Assembly (NCBI GenBank): GCA_964531645.1
Contig: CAZHEF010000001.1
Location: 1-64,000, forward strand
Length of the DNA: 64,000 nucleotides
Origin: JBBIMS01 sp964531645
GTDB taxonomy: Bacteria; Acidobacteriota; Aminicenantia; JBFLYD01; JBBIMS01
Reading direction: 5' to 3'
The notes below the pieces were generated by a model. The model ran no database searches, was not told the DNA's origin, and saw nothing but the letters and a program-made list of their open reading frames with translations. The translations under genes were made by a program, and so were the position numbers. This document shows positions 1-9,321 of the stretch, piece by piece; positions within the stretch are counted from its first letter, which is position 1; each line of letters starts with the position of its first letter.

Positions 1-19
1 TTGAGGTGATAGAGCTCAT
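1..19 (-). CDS. Possible 5' end of a gene running off the left edge
   Basis: On the minus strand an AAAGGAG ribosome site lies about nine bases before an ATG at 19, followed by six open codons (MSSITS) to the window edge. It lies in the same direction as the gene ending at 131. With six codons no product can be named; it is listed only because the start signal is good. Confidence 0.3.
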
Positions 20-130
20 GTCTGTCACTCCTTTCATAACCTTCAGAAACTCAGGAAACTACGGTTGCTTTTTTATAATCTAAAAACTTTTGTCCTGAAA
101 GAATAATATTTAAAACATTTTTTAAAACAT

Positions 131-1309
131 TTACTTTATTCCCAGCTTCCTCTCAATCTCTAAAGGAATGGAGTCTTTATGCACCATTATTGCTATCGTT
201 TTTAGTCTGACATAGGAACGGGACATGTAAACATATCCACCATAAGCTCTGTCTGTTCCTCCTGAATTTTTTGTTAAATAAAATTTTGTTCCTTTCTGAT
301 TGTAAGCAATTCCAACAATGTGCATCAGATGGTCATCGGTTGTTGTAAAATTGTCCAAGGTTTTCTGTCTCATCTCCTGATCTATTTCCTTTTCAGGCTC
401 TGGTTCTGTTATTTTTGCTTCCCTTTCAGCCTGTGTTTTATCCTCCCAGTCTTTCAGTGGAATAACTGCATAGCCTGTTTTTGTAGAGAATTCCCTTTCG
501 CTCACATCTCCATCCCAGACAACCGAGAATCCATTTTTCAATGCATAATCAATTGTCTCTTCAAGCTCATCAATTGGAATGTTGTAATACTCTGAATAGT
601 GCATCCAGTTGTCGGGAATTTCAAGACGAATTTTTTGGTAGAAGGGATGATGGTTATAAGATGTAAGTTCGACATAATTGTCGAGATTTAAACCAATTAC
701 CCCATCGAAAAAGCTTTTTGAAGTATAAACCTTTCCGTTGTATTCAAACTGTGAGGGAGGCTTTCCAAGATATACATCAAGAACTGCCTCAAAGGCTTCC
801 ATCCATTTTGGAGTTATTTTCCCACCAGAAATTTTTAAAACTCCATCAAGAAATCCCTGAAGAACTGAGTGAAGCTCGCCGTGATTGTGCCTCTTTTCTC
901 CAATCTGCATTCCAGTGTAAACAGATTCAGGAACAATTCCAAATTTCTTTATTGTTTCAATTACATCATGGCTCTGACCTCCTGGGCTGAAATTGGCTTT
1001 TCCATGGTTTTTTATATAATTTAAAGCTTTTTGGGGATAAACATGTCTTACAACGAACATCTCGGAGAGGTCAAGCTCTTCTTTCCCTTCCCTCAAAAGT
1101 TCTGATTCAAGAAAAGAGATTGTTGCAAAATCCCAGCAGGTTCCTGTTCTGAACTGGTCTTTTACGGGAGTTCTTTTGACTTCAGTAACAATCTTAAAAA
1201 CATGAACAGGTTTTTCTTTTGGTTCTTCTTTCTTCTGGGCATTCAGTCCTGGTATGAAAAGAAAAGGAATCAAGAATAAAATCAAAAAATATTTTAGACC
1301 TTTTTTCAT
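131..1309 (-). CDS. Secreted papain-fold (C1) cysteine peptidase, PepC/bleomycin-hydrolase-like
   Basis: 392 aa. Residues 1-24 form a signal peptide ending in NAQ, so the product is exported. The papain active site is complete: Gln52 in VKDQF (oxyanion hole), nucleophile Cys58 in TGTCWDF, His330 in MHIVG and Asn348 in TKNSGG. The wording around these residues resembles aminopeptidase C/bleomycin hydrolase (C1B), though the protein is shorter than the usual PepC and those enzymes are normally cytoplasmic. The start has AGGAGG seven bases upstream. It is the last gene of the minus-strand catabolic operon that begins near 12.6 kb, so a role in degrading imported or extracellular protein is likely. 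Exact substrate is unknown. Confidence 0.85.
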   Translation of the reverse strand: MKKGLKYFLILFLIPFLFIPGLNAQKKEEPKEKPVHVFKIVTEVKRTPVKDQFRTGTCWDFATISFLESELLREGKEELDLSEMFVVRHVYPQKALNYIKNHGKANFSPGGQSHDVIETIKKFGIVPESVYTGMQIGEKRHNHGELHSVLQGFLDGVLKISGGKITPKWMEAFEAVLDVYLGKPPSQFEYNGKVYTSKSFFDGVIGLNLDNYVELTSYNHHPFYQKIRLEIPDNWMHYSEYYNIPIDELEETIDYALKNGFSVVWDGDVSEREFSTKTGYAVIPLKDWEDKTQAEREAKITEPEPEKEIDQEMRQKTLDNFTTTDDHLMHIVGIAYNQKGTKFYLTKNSGGTDRAYGGYVYMSRSYVRLKTIAIMVHKDSIPLEIERKLGIK

Positions 1310-1354
1310 TTATGCCTCCTAACTTTTATTTTAGTTCGTTCCTGTTAGCCCTTT

Positions 1355-3109
1355 TTATTTTCTCTCAAATACAATCTTTCCGTCAACTATTGTCATTTCA
1401 ATATTCATTAGGAGTATTTTAGATGGGTCAATTTTCATAGGATTAAGATCACAAACAGTTATGTCTGCGAGTTTCCCTTCTTTAATAGAACCCCTTATAT
1501 TTTCCTCAAAGACTGCGTAAGCATTATTTATTGTATATGCTTTCAAGGCTTCATGCATTGAAATCTTCTGTCCAGGGAACCATCCTCCTTCGGGCTTCCC
1601 CTTTATTGTGGTTCTGTTAACTGCTGAGTGGATAAGATATTTCGGATGAACATGATACTCAGCAGCAGATGTTCCTGGCCAGTCAGAACCAAAACAGAGA
1701 ATAGCGCCTGCATCCAGTAGAGATTTGAAAGCATAGGCTCCTTTACATCTTTCATGACCAATTCTTTCCTCCATCCATCTCATGTCGTCAGAGATATGAT
1801 ATGGATTAACCTCAGCGATTAGCCCCTTAAATCGAGGAAAATCCGGAGGACGAACAACCTGAGCATGAATAACTCTAAAGCCAGTCAAATCAATCTCTTC
1901 CTTCTTTAATCTTTCAAAGACATCGAGAAGGAGGGATACTCCTTTATCTCCAATGGCATGGACATTTGGAACAAAACCCGCGTCTAACCCGATTTTTAAT
2001 AGATTATAGAGTTTTTCCATATTTCCAATTTTTAGTTCAGGGTCATCACTTGTATGCTTTCTGTAATGACCGTAATTTCCTGGCTGGTCATTGTAAGGCT
2101 CAAAGAATAATGCTCCATGAGTTCCCATAATTCCGTCAACATAACCCTTTAACGCACCATAGCGGAGGAAAGAATCGGGTTTTCCAGTTTTTGGATGGAG
2201 ACCCATCTTTAAGCCTTTTTCTTTTAATTCGGCTCCTGTTGAAAGATCGGGTCTTAGCCATACTCTACATGACAGTTCACCTCTTTCCTGAAGCTCTATA
2301 AATCTTTCTATCTGATCAGGGGTTGCAATATCATGAATTTCAACTATTCCTGACTCTGCAAGTTTCTTTAAAGCAGCACGATTTTCATTTAGCAGACGGG
2401 CATGAGATTTTTTCTTTATCATCGAACGAATCTTCTCAATGGCAGGAGAATTTTTGTAAATAAGCCCTGTTGGTCTTCCTTTTTTATCCAGTTTCATTCC
2501 AGGTAGATTTGAATTTTCAAGACCTGCAATTTTAAGGGCAAGAGTATTGGCAAGGAAAAGCTCTCCATCGAAGCTATTCAGAAAGCATGGGTTTCTGGAG
2601 GTTATATCATCAATTTTCCATCTATCGGGTTCCCATCTTTTTTCTTTTTTTACACCTACTTTTTCAGCACCCAGCTCCCATTTTTCGTAAGCTCCCCACA
2701 ATCCACCAGTTATCCACTCTCCTTCATCAAGAATTGAAGTAACTCTCTTCAATTCTTTTCTCAACCCTTCATCATCAGAAACTGTCAATAGATTTGCATC
2801 ATTTATTAGAGCGCCTGCATTGTTAAAATGGACATGTGCATCAATAAAACCTGGAAGAACGAATTTTCCTTTTAAATCAATAACCCTTGTCTTTGAACCA
2901 ATATATTGCTTTGCATCCTCTGGATTATCAAAAACTGTGGTGATTTTATTTCCAGTTATAACTATTGTATTAGCCCATGGATGCTCTGGCTCCATTGTAT
3001 AAACTTCTCCGTTTATGAGGACAAGATCAGCAGGTTTATCGGGAATCCGGGAAAAGATGAAAAGAAGAGCTGAAGTTCCTATTAAAAGGCTTGCAGTAAT
3101 TTTATCCAT
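1355..3109 (-). CDS. Membrane-anchored or secreted amidohydrolase (YtcJ-like, Amidohydro_3)
   Basis: 584 aa from the ATG at 3109, which has AAAGGA nine bases upstream; an in-frame TTG six codons earlier lacks a site. Residues 5-20 are hydrophobic (signal or anchor). The TIM-barrel metal motif is His92/His94 in GFIDAHVHF; a further His is in VHAIGDKG and the catalytic Asp in CFGSDWPG. The mid-length insert and overall size match the YtcJ/amidohydrolase-3 family, metal-dependent hydrolases of C-N bonds whose real substrates are mostly unknown. It sits between the M16 and C1 peptidase genes with short gaps, so it is probably co-transcribed with them and may act on peptide-derived or N-acyl compounds. 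The exact substrate is not predictable. Confidence 0.85.
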   Translation of the reverse strand: MDKITASLLIGTSALLFIFSRIPDKPADLVLINGEVYTMEPEHPWANTIVITGNKITTVFDNPEDAKQYIGSKTRVIDLKGKFVLPGFIDAHVHFNNAGALINDANLLTVSDDEGLRKELKRVTSILDEGEWITGGLWGAYEKWELGAEKVGVKKEKRWEPDRWKIDDITSRNPCFLNSFDGELFLANTLALKIAGLENSNLPGMKLDKKGRPTGLIYKNSPAIEKIRSMIKKKSHARLLNENRAALKKLAESGIVEIHDIATPDQIERFIELQERGELSCRVWLRPDLSTGAELKEKGLKMGLHPKTGKPDSFLRYGALKGYVDGIMGTHGALFFEPYNDQPGNYGHYRKHTSDDPELKIGNMEKLYNLLKIGLDAGFVPNVHAIGDKGVSLLLDVFERLKKEEIDLTGFRVIHAQVVRPPDFPRFKGLIAEVNPYHISDDMRWMEERIGHERCKGAYAFKSLLDAGAILCFGSDWPGTSAAEYHVHPKYLIHSAVNRTTIKGKPEGGWFPGQKISMHEALKAYTINNAYAVFEENIRGSIKEGKLADITVCDLNPMKIDPSKILLMNIEMTIVDGKIVFERK

Positions 3110-3157
3110 TAAGTATATCCTTTTCAATTTATTTTATACCTTACAATGTTAAATTTA

Positions 3158-5905
3158 TTATTTTATCCTGTTTCCTTTTGTATCAAATTTTACAATTTCT
3201 TCGCAAAGAGGTTTAAGCTCTGATTCAATCTTTGAAGCATCTCCAACAACTACTAAAATTGTATTATTGAGATGAATGTGTTTTTCAACAGCTTTTTTGA
3301 CTTCCTCAACCTTGACCACTTTTATCTGCTCAGGGTAAGTGTCCCAGTAGTTGGATGAAAGTCCGTTTATCTTGATTGTTGAGGCAGCATTTATTATCCC
3401 TGAACCTCCTTCATTAACAAGGGGTAAAACACCTGAAAGGAAGCTCCTTGAGTATTTTATATCTTCATCTGTAAAGTCTCCTTTCCTTAATCTTTCCACT
3501 TCTTTCAGAATTTCTTTAACTGCTGGTGCTGTAACCTCTGTTCTTACCTCAGCATTTATAGCAAAAATTCCTGAATGCACAAAGGGCATAACCCAAGAAT
3601 AGCATCCGTATGTCCATCCTTTATCTTCTCTCAAATTCATAAATAGTCTTCCTGTTCCACCTCCACCAATATGTCTTCCGCCTCCAAGAATTTTATTCCC
3701 AACCATGAGAGGAATGTAATCCTTTGAATTTCTTTGAAAAAGAAGATTTCCAATCAATATGTAAGACTGAACAGAACCCGGTCTGTCAATGAGATAGAGG
3801 ACTCTTTTTGAAGGGACTTTTGGAACAGGGAACTGGGGTTCTTTAATTGGAGAACCCTTCTTCCATCCTGAAAAAGCCATTTCAAGCTCTTTGAAAAAGT
3901 CTTCTGCTTTGCGATCTCCGAAAGCAAAGAGGAGAGCTTCATTGGGAATAAAGAACTTTTTGTGATATTCAACAAGGTTATTTCTTTTAACTTCATTTAG
4001 AAGTTTTTCCGATGGAAGAATCTGGAAAATGTTTACATAGGGAGCACCAGCAGGAGTTGTAATTTTGGAGTAGGGATGCTCTTTAAATACCTGTTTATAA
4101 AGCATTTCAGAAGCGAGGAAAAGAGGCGATGCCCTTTGCTGTAATACTCTTGCCTTGAAATTCCTTACCTGTCTGTTTATTTCACTTTCCTCAAAGGAAG
4201 GATTCATAATCACATCGGCAATAATGTCCAGGACTTCCTTCAAATTTTCTGAAAGGGTTGTGGTTGTTATATTTATCCTGTCTGGTCCAGATGAAATATC
4301 GAGTGATGCGCCAAGAAGTTCAAGTTTTTCTTGAAGAGTCTTTGCAGGATAATTTTTACTTCCTGTTCTCATAACACTGGCAAGGAGTTGAGATATTCCT
4401 TCTTTACCTTCTGGTTCGTAATATGCTCCACCCTTGAAGGCAAATTGAATTGTTATTTTTGGAAGGGAATGATTCTCAAAGAACTGGATATAAAGACCGT
4501 TGGGGAGGGTCTTTTCTTTGGAGGGATGAAATTTATACTGAATAGGAGTTTCATTAAAGGGAGTATTTTTTCGGAAAGATTCGTCAGGGAGTTTATATGT
4601 AGATGGAAGGACTGTAACCACTGACCTGTTCTTTGTGGTTAAATATTTTTGTGCAACTTCTGATATATCCTTTTCAGTTACAGCCATATATTTATCAAGT
4701 TCAAAATTGAGTAAATTCGCATCACCATCGTAAAGCTCAAACTCACAGAGGAGCATCGCTCTGCTCAATTTACTCTCCAGTCTATTTATGAGACTTGTTT
4801 TAAGGCGAGATTTTACTTTCTTTAGCTCATCTGGATTAACAGGTTCTTTCTTAATTTTCTCAATCTCTTCAAGGGCAAGGACGAGAGCTTCTTCAGGTTT
4901 CTTATCAGGTCTTACCATTATGTTCATTGTGAAAATACCAGCGCCCCTCATAGAATTTGCACCCCCCGAAACCGAAACAGCAACTTCCTTTTCCCTCACA
5001 AGTTTCTGGAACATTCTTGAGCTATCACCTGAGAACAGAATATCTCCAAGAAGGTCAAGGGCATAGGAGTCCTTTTCCCCTCTTTTTGGCATTCCATACC
5101 CTACAAATAGAGCAGGAATATTTGCATATTTATCGATAAGAGTGAGTCTCTTTTCCCTTTCCCTTTCAGGTTCATTTATTATAACAGTTGGAGGAGGAAC
5201 GCGAGCAGGTATTGCTCCAAAATATTTCTCCACAAGTCTTTTCGCTTCTGCGGGATTAAAATCTCCAACAATTGCAAGAACAGCATTGTTGGGAGCATAG
5301 TAGGTGTTAAAGAATTCTTGAGCATCTTCAACAGTCGCTGCATCAAGGTCTTCCATGCTTCCTATAACAGTATGTCTGTAGGGGAATGATTCAAATACAA
5401 GTTCGTAAATTTTTGCTCTTCCTTCAGAATAGGGCTGGTTGTCGTAGCTCTGTTTCTTTTCTTCTTTCACTGTTGCTCTCTGATTTTCGAAATTCTCTTT
5501 TGTAATCTTCAAAGATTTCATCCTGTCTGATTCAAGCCAGAGAGCAATTTCTAATTGATTTGAAGGAATTGTTGCAAAGTAGTTGGTTCTGTCCTGAGAA
5601 GTTGAGCCATTGTCATTTCCTCCCGCTCTTCCAATCCACATGTGGTGCATATTTCTCGGGACATTCTCAGAGCCTTGAAACATCATATGTTCAAAAAGAT
5701 GGGCAAAACCTGTTCTCCCTTTTACTTCATTTCTTGAGCCAACATTGTAATAGATGGCATAACCGATTATTGGCGAGGAATGGTCTTCAGAAAGGATTAC
5801 TCTCAACCCATTGGAAAGCTCGAATCTCTCAAGTTTTACAAGGGGTTCTGAAGCAAAAACGAAACATGTTAAAAATGCTAAAAAAATCCAGGCAAACCTT
5901 TTCAT
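3158..5905 (-). CDS. Secreted M16 (pitrilysin/insulinase) zinc peptidase, fused double-length form
   Basis: 915 aa with a signal peptide (1-18). The inverted zinc motif HxxEH is His69-Leu-Phe-Glu72-His73, and the third ligand is Glu148 in the following helix, the canonical spacing. The N-terminal half is the catalytic pair of M16 domains. The C-terminal half (about 455-915, starting near KTLPNGLYIQFFENHSLP) is a second M16 unit without HxxEH, containing the R/Y-type GYxxW region. Thus one chain carries both the active and the inactive halves that are separate subunits in mitochondrial-type enzymes. AGGAGG precedes the start. Operon position implies cleavage of oligopeptides outside the cytoplasm. 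Confidence 0.92.
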   Translation of the reverse strand: MKRFAWIFLAFLTCFVFASEPLVKLERFELSNGLRVILSEDHSSPIIGYAIYYNVGSRNEVKGRTGFAHLFEHMMFQGSENVPRNMHHMWIGRAGGNDNGSTSQDRTNYFATIPSNQLEIALWLESDRMKSLKITKENFENQRATVKEEKKQSYDNQPYSEGRAKIYELVFESFPYRHTVIGSMEDLDAATVEDAQEFFNTYYAPNNAVLAIVGDFNPAEAKRLVEKYFGAIPARVPPPTVIINEPEREREKRLTLIDKYANIPALFVGYGMPKRGEKDSYALDLLGDILFSGDSSRMFQKLVREKEVAVSVSGGANSMRGAGIFTMNIMVRPDKKPEEALVLALEEIEKIKKEPVNPDELKKVKSRLKTSLINRLESKLSRAMLLCEFELYDGDANLLNFELDKYMAVTEKDISEVAQKYLTTKNRSVVTVLPSTYKLPDESFRKNTPFNETPIQYKFHPSKEKTLPNGLYIQFFENHSLPKITIQFAFKGGAYYEPEGKEGISQLLASVMRTGSKNYPAKTLQEKLELLGASLDISSGPDRINITTTTLSENLKEVLDIIADVIMNPSFEESEINRQVRNFKARVLQQRASPLFLASEMLYKQVFKEHPYSKITTPAGAPYVNIFQILPSEKLLNEVKRNNLVEYHKKFFIPNEALLFAFGDRKAEDFFKELEMAFSGWKKGSPIKEPQFPVPKVPSKRVLYLIDRPGSVQSYILIGNLLFQRNSKDYIPLMVGNKILGGGRHIGGGGTGRLFMNLREDKGWTYGCYSWVMPFVHSGIFAINAEVRTEVTAPAVKEILKEVERLRKGDFTDEDIKYSRSFLSGVLPLVNEGGSGIINAASTIKINGLSSNYWDTYPEQIKVVKVEEVKKAVEKHIHLNNTILVVVGDASKIESELKPLCEEIVKFDTKGNRIK

Positions 5906-5955
5906 AAATACCTCCTAAGAATTATACGAAATAAAAGTAAAATTGGATTTTAAAA

Positions 5956-7455
5956 TCAATTCTTAAAATTCAATTTTTCAGCCTTTGCCATATCGATTAA
6001 AGCAATAAAAAGAATCTGGGCGAGGTCTTCAAGGATTTCAGGTGTAATTGTTTCAATAGAGTCTTTTGTAATGTGATAGAAAGATTGACTTCCTGATACA
6101 CTGAAGGAAATAGATGGAATTCCTTTCCACATAAATCTTGCAGCATCAAGCCTCGGTCTTGCTATGTTTGCGAAGTAAGATGCTCTTAATTCTCTGTGGC
6201 TGTATCTTTCATTGGCATTTTTTATGAATTCAAAAAATTCTGGATAATTTTCTCCCGCAAGGGCATTAATTCTAAAACCGCAACCAACTCCGTCGAGATT
6301 AATGAAGCCAATGGTTTTTTCGATTGGGAATACAGGATTTTCAAGATAATACTCCGAGCCATATACTCCTTGTTCCTCAGAACCGAAAAATATGAAAATT
6401 ATTGTTCTCCTTGGTTTTATGGATAATTTTGAGAGGGCTTCTGCAACTCCAAGAAAAACCGCTACTCCTGAAGCATTATCATTTGCACCAGGCATGAGTT
6501 CATAGCATCTTCCGAGATGGTCAAGGTGAGCTCCAAGAATAATTGCCTCATTTTTTAATTCTGGGTCATTCCCTCTTATCATTCCAATTACATTGTAGCC
6601 AGTTCCATTGGGAAAATGCTCAGTAATATTTTTAATAGTCACAATTTTCCCGGTTGAAAAAGATTGAGGTTTGAGGGTCTTTTTTATTTTTTCCACCACA
6701 TCTTTATGATTTTTCCCTGTTCCACTGAAAATATCCTCTACAACTGCATCACCAATATGGGTATAAATGAAATCTTTGTTATAGGAATTATTTGGATTTC
6801 CTATGGGACCATAATTATAAAGCATTCCCTTTGCTCCGTGGGCGACAGCATTTTCCAATTTGTATTGATGAAAGGAATATGGTCTCCATTTTTTGAATGT
6901 CTCAGGGTCTTTGTCAGGTTCAACAGGAACCTCTCTTTCCATAAGAACAATTTTTCCTTTGACATCAATTCCTTTATAATCATCATATCCAAGCTCTGGA
7001 GCAGTTATACCGTATCCTACATAAATAACCTCTGATGTTATCTCTCCTGAACCTGATGTTGCACCTGGAACGAATTCATCCTCGTATTTGTAGTGCTTTT
7101 TTATTACCGAATTTTTAAAAGGGATGTTAAGAATAAGCTCACATCCCTTATGGACAATTGTGAATGCAAGGGGGTAGCTCTGCAGATATGTTCCATTTTC
7201 TCCTCCAGGTTCAATATTCCATTTTTTGAGAAGGGAAGATACCCATTCTGCACAAGCTTTGTACTCTTCAGTCCCTGTCAATCTTCCTCCAAATTTTTCG
7301 GATGTCAACTCCTTCACATAATCAAGAAGAGCGTGACTTGATATTGAATGCATAACTCTGAGGATTTGCTGTTCCTCAGAGATCTGCTCTTGGGAAAAGG
7401 AAATAAAACTAATAATAAGTAATATGACCGAAAAAAGAAAATACTTCTTCTTCAT
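5956..7455 (-). CDS. Secreted M28 metallopeptidase with PA insert
   Basis: 499 aa, signal peptide 1-21. The PA domain (about 120-290, VGYGITAPELGYDDYKG) precedes the M28 dizinc catalytic domain. Ligands visible are His310 and Asp312 (GAHLDH), Asp326 (GANDNAS), the Glu pair 360/361 (GSEEQG), and Asp388 (NLDGVG); the last His lies in SFYHITKDS. This matches M28 aminopeptidases that trim N-terminal residues from peptides in the periplasm or medium. GGAGGA precedes the ATG. The gene is in the middle of the secreted-hydrolase operon; a second, less similar M28 lies at 48.5-50.1 kb. Confidence 0.93.
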   Translation of the reverse strand: MKKKYFLFSVILLIISFISFSQEQISEEQQILRVMHSISSHALLDYVKELTSEKFGGRLTGTEEYKACAEWVSSLLKKWNIEPGGENGTYLQSYPLAFTIVHKGCELILNIPFKNSVIKKHYKYEDEFVPGATSGSGEITSEVIYVGYGITAPELGYDDYKGIDVKGKIVLMEREVPVEPDKDPETFKKWRPYSFHQYKLENAVAHGAKGMLYNYGPIGNPNNSYNKDFIYTHIGDAVVEDIFSGTGKNHKDVVEKIKKTLKPQSFSTGKIVTIKNITEHFPNGTGYNVIGMIRGNDPELKNEAIILGAHLDHLGRCYELMPGANDNASGVAVFLGVAEALSKLSIKPRRTIIFIFFGSEEQGVYGSEYYLENPVFPIEKTIGFINLDGVGCGFRINALAGENYPEFFEFIKNANERYSHRELRASYFANIARPRLDAARFMWKGIPSISFSVSGSQSFYHITKDSIETITPEILEDLAQILFIALIDMAKAEKLNFKN

Positions 7456-7521
7456 TTATTCCTCCATAATATTTTACGCAATTTTTTAAAATAAAGATAA
7501 AAAATAATTTTTCTAAAAAAG

Positions 7522-9252
7522 CTAATTGTTCATAAAAGTGTAAAATTTCCATTCAGACTTGAAATCCTTTTTTAATCTTTCCTTTTTTAGGATAACCCTG
7601 AGAATCTCCACAGAAATATTGTTCTCCCTTAAAATTAAATCGTGGAATTCCCGATAACTCATCTTACTTGTTTTAACAAGCTCCTTTTCCAGCGCTCGGA
7701 ATTGTAATGCACCTACAAGATATGCCAGCTGATAAAGCGGGTCATAGTCTTCTTCAAAAGATCTTCTAACCTCTGCCTCAGCATTTGCCCTTTCATGACC
7801 AACTTTTTCTACAAGAAAATTTATACATTCCTGAGGGCTCATTTTCTCAAGATGGAAATTAAGGGAGAAGATAACCCTTGCGCATCTGTGCATTCTCCAG
7901 AAAAGCATCCCTATTTTATTTTCGGGTGTTTTTGGGAAACCAAGATCCCAGAGGAGCATTTCCCAGTAAAATGCCCATCCTTCAGTCCAGAATGGTGTTC
8001 CAAATATTCTCCTGTATGGTTTAAATCTTGAATTCATAAATCCCTGAAGATGATGACCTGGAATCAGTTCATGGTGAACTGTTGCCCTTGCAAAATGGAT
8101 GTTGTTACCCCTCATGCTCATTAGCTTTGCTTCGTGGGACATTGTATTTGTTGGGTATGATACCCTTATGACCTCTCCGCCAAGGAAAAATGGAGAAACG
8201 AGTTGTTGCTCAGGGGTCATCATTTCCATCCTCCAGGTTTCCTTTGCAAGAGGAGGGATAGATATTAAATTCCTTTTTTCTAAAAAATCAATTGCTTCGA
8301 GGGCAAGATTCTTGACAAGTTCTGGCTGTTTTCCTGGCTCGACATACTGATTTTTAACTTGTTCGAGTGCCTTTTTCCAGTCATCACCAAAACCCATTTC
8401 CCTTGAAGCCTGAACCATCATTTTTTCACACCATTCCATCTCATTCTTTGCAATCTCAATAAGCTCTTCAGGAGAATAGGGGATCATCTCAAAAGAAAGT
8501 TCTTTTATTAAACTTTCCCTTCCCACCGGGTCTCCTGCAATCTCTCCTTTTTTTATTCCTGCAATTTTATCCCTGAGAAAAGTTGAGTAACTCTCAAGGG
8601 AAGAAAGGAGCTCTTTATAAGGCTTATCTACCCACCATGTAAAAATAGGGTCGTAGCCATTGTAAAATTCAAACCATTTCTTGAGAATATCTTTAAGAAG
8701 CTCGCCAATTCTTCCTGCTCGAAGAGCAGAACTCTTTTTTATTTTGGGATTCTCTCCAATCTCATTTTTTAAACCCTCTATTTCAGCTGAAATTTTTGCG
8801 AGAAGGTCAGCAACCTTTGAGGGCTCAATCTTTTCAATCCTTTTTCTTAATTCCTCAAGTTCTATAATTTTTTCAGCAAAAGGGACAATGTTCTCAATTT
8901 CCTCAATCTGTTTTTTTAGAAGTGCCAGCTTATATTTCTGACTGTTAAGATAATTCTCAAAAAGTATTAAATCAACCTTTCCATCAAAGCTTAAAGAATT
9001 AAATTCTATATTTTTTATTCTTTTCAGCCATTCATCATAGAATTCCAAGAACCTCTTTATTCTTTTTTTTGAAATAGGGATATTGTAAAATCTGTTAAGA
9101 CTACCAGAATCTGCAGTGAAAAGCTCTATGTAAGGACGGATTTCGCTTCTGGATGTATCAATTAGAGTAGTTTCTTTTGAAAAACTTTCTTTTGATAGAT
9201 TCAGAGTAAATGCAATTACAATGGAAAAAATAATAATTTTTAAACTTTTCAT
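7522..9252 (-). CDS. Secreted DUF885-family putative metallopeptidase
   Basis: 576 aa from the ATG at 9252, which has GGAGG six bases upstream; the in-frame ATG at 9264 overlaps that site and is less likely. Hydrophobic signal region near the N terminus. The HExxH-like motif typical of DUF885 is present in HHELIPGHHLQ, followed by the family pattern TPFWTEGWAFYWEMLLWDLG, whose Glu residues likely complete a zinc site. DUF885 proteins are mostly uncharacterised; the motif and the surrounding peptidases support a peptidase or carboxypeptidase role. Coiled-coil-like helices occupy about residues 80-190. Confidence 0.85.
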   Translation of the reverse strand: MKSLKIIIFSIVIAFTLNLSKESFSKETTLIDTSRSEIRPYIELFTADSGSLNRFYNIPISKKRIKRFLEFYDEWLKRIKNIEFNSLSFDGKVDLILFENYLNSQKYKLALLKKQIEEIENIVPFAEKIIELEELRKRIEKIEPSKVADLLAKISAEIEGLKNEIGENPKIKKSSALRAGRIGELLKDILKKWFEFYNGYDPIFTWWVDKPYKELLSSLESYSTFLRDKIAGIKKGEIAGDPVGRESLIKELSFEMIPYSPEELIEIAKNEMEWCEKMMVQASREMGFGDDWKKALEQVKNQYVEPGKQPELVKNLALEAIDFLEKRNLISIPPLAKETWRMEMMTPEQQLVSPFFLGGEVIRVSYPTNTMSHEAKLMSMRGNNIHFARATVHHELIPGHHLQGFMNSRFKPYRRIFGTPFWTEGWAFYWEMLLWDLGFPKTPENKIGMLFWRMHRCARVIFSLNFHLEKMSPQECINFLVEKVGHERANAEAEVRRSFEEDYDPLYQLAYLVGALQFRALEKELVKTSKMSYREFHDLILRENNISVEILRVILKKERLKKDFKSEWKFYTFMNN

Positions 9253-9321
9253 TCTTGCCTCCATTTATTGATATGACCATGTTGTTTATATTTCTAAAAT
9301 TAAATATTGGCTATCAATTTT

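Noticed and set aside
4331..4624. Plus-strand open frames of 60-125 codons within 0.3-9 kb
   Set aside because: They are shadows of the large minus-strand peptidase genes and lack ribosome sites or domain features.
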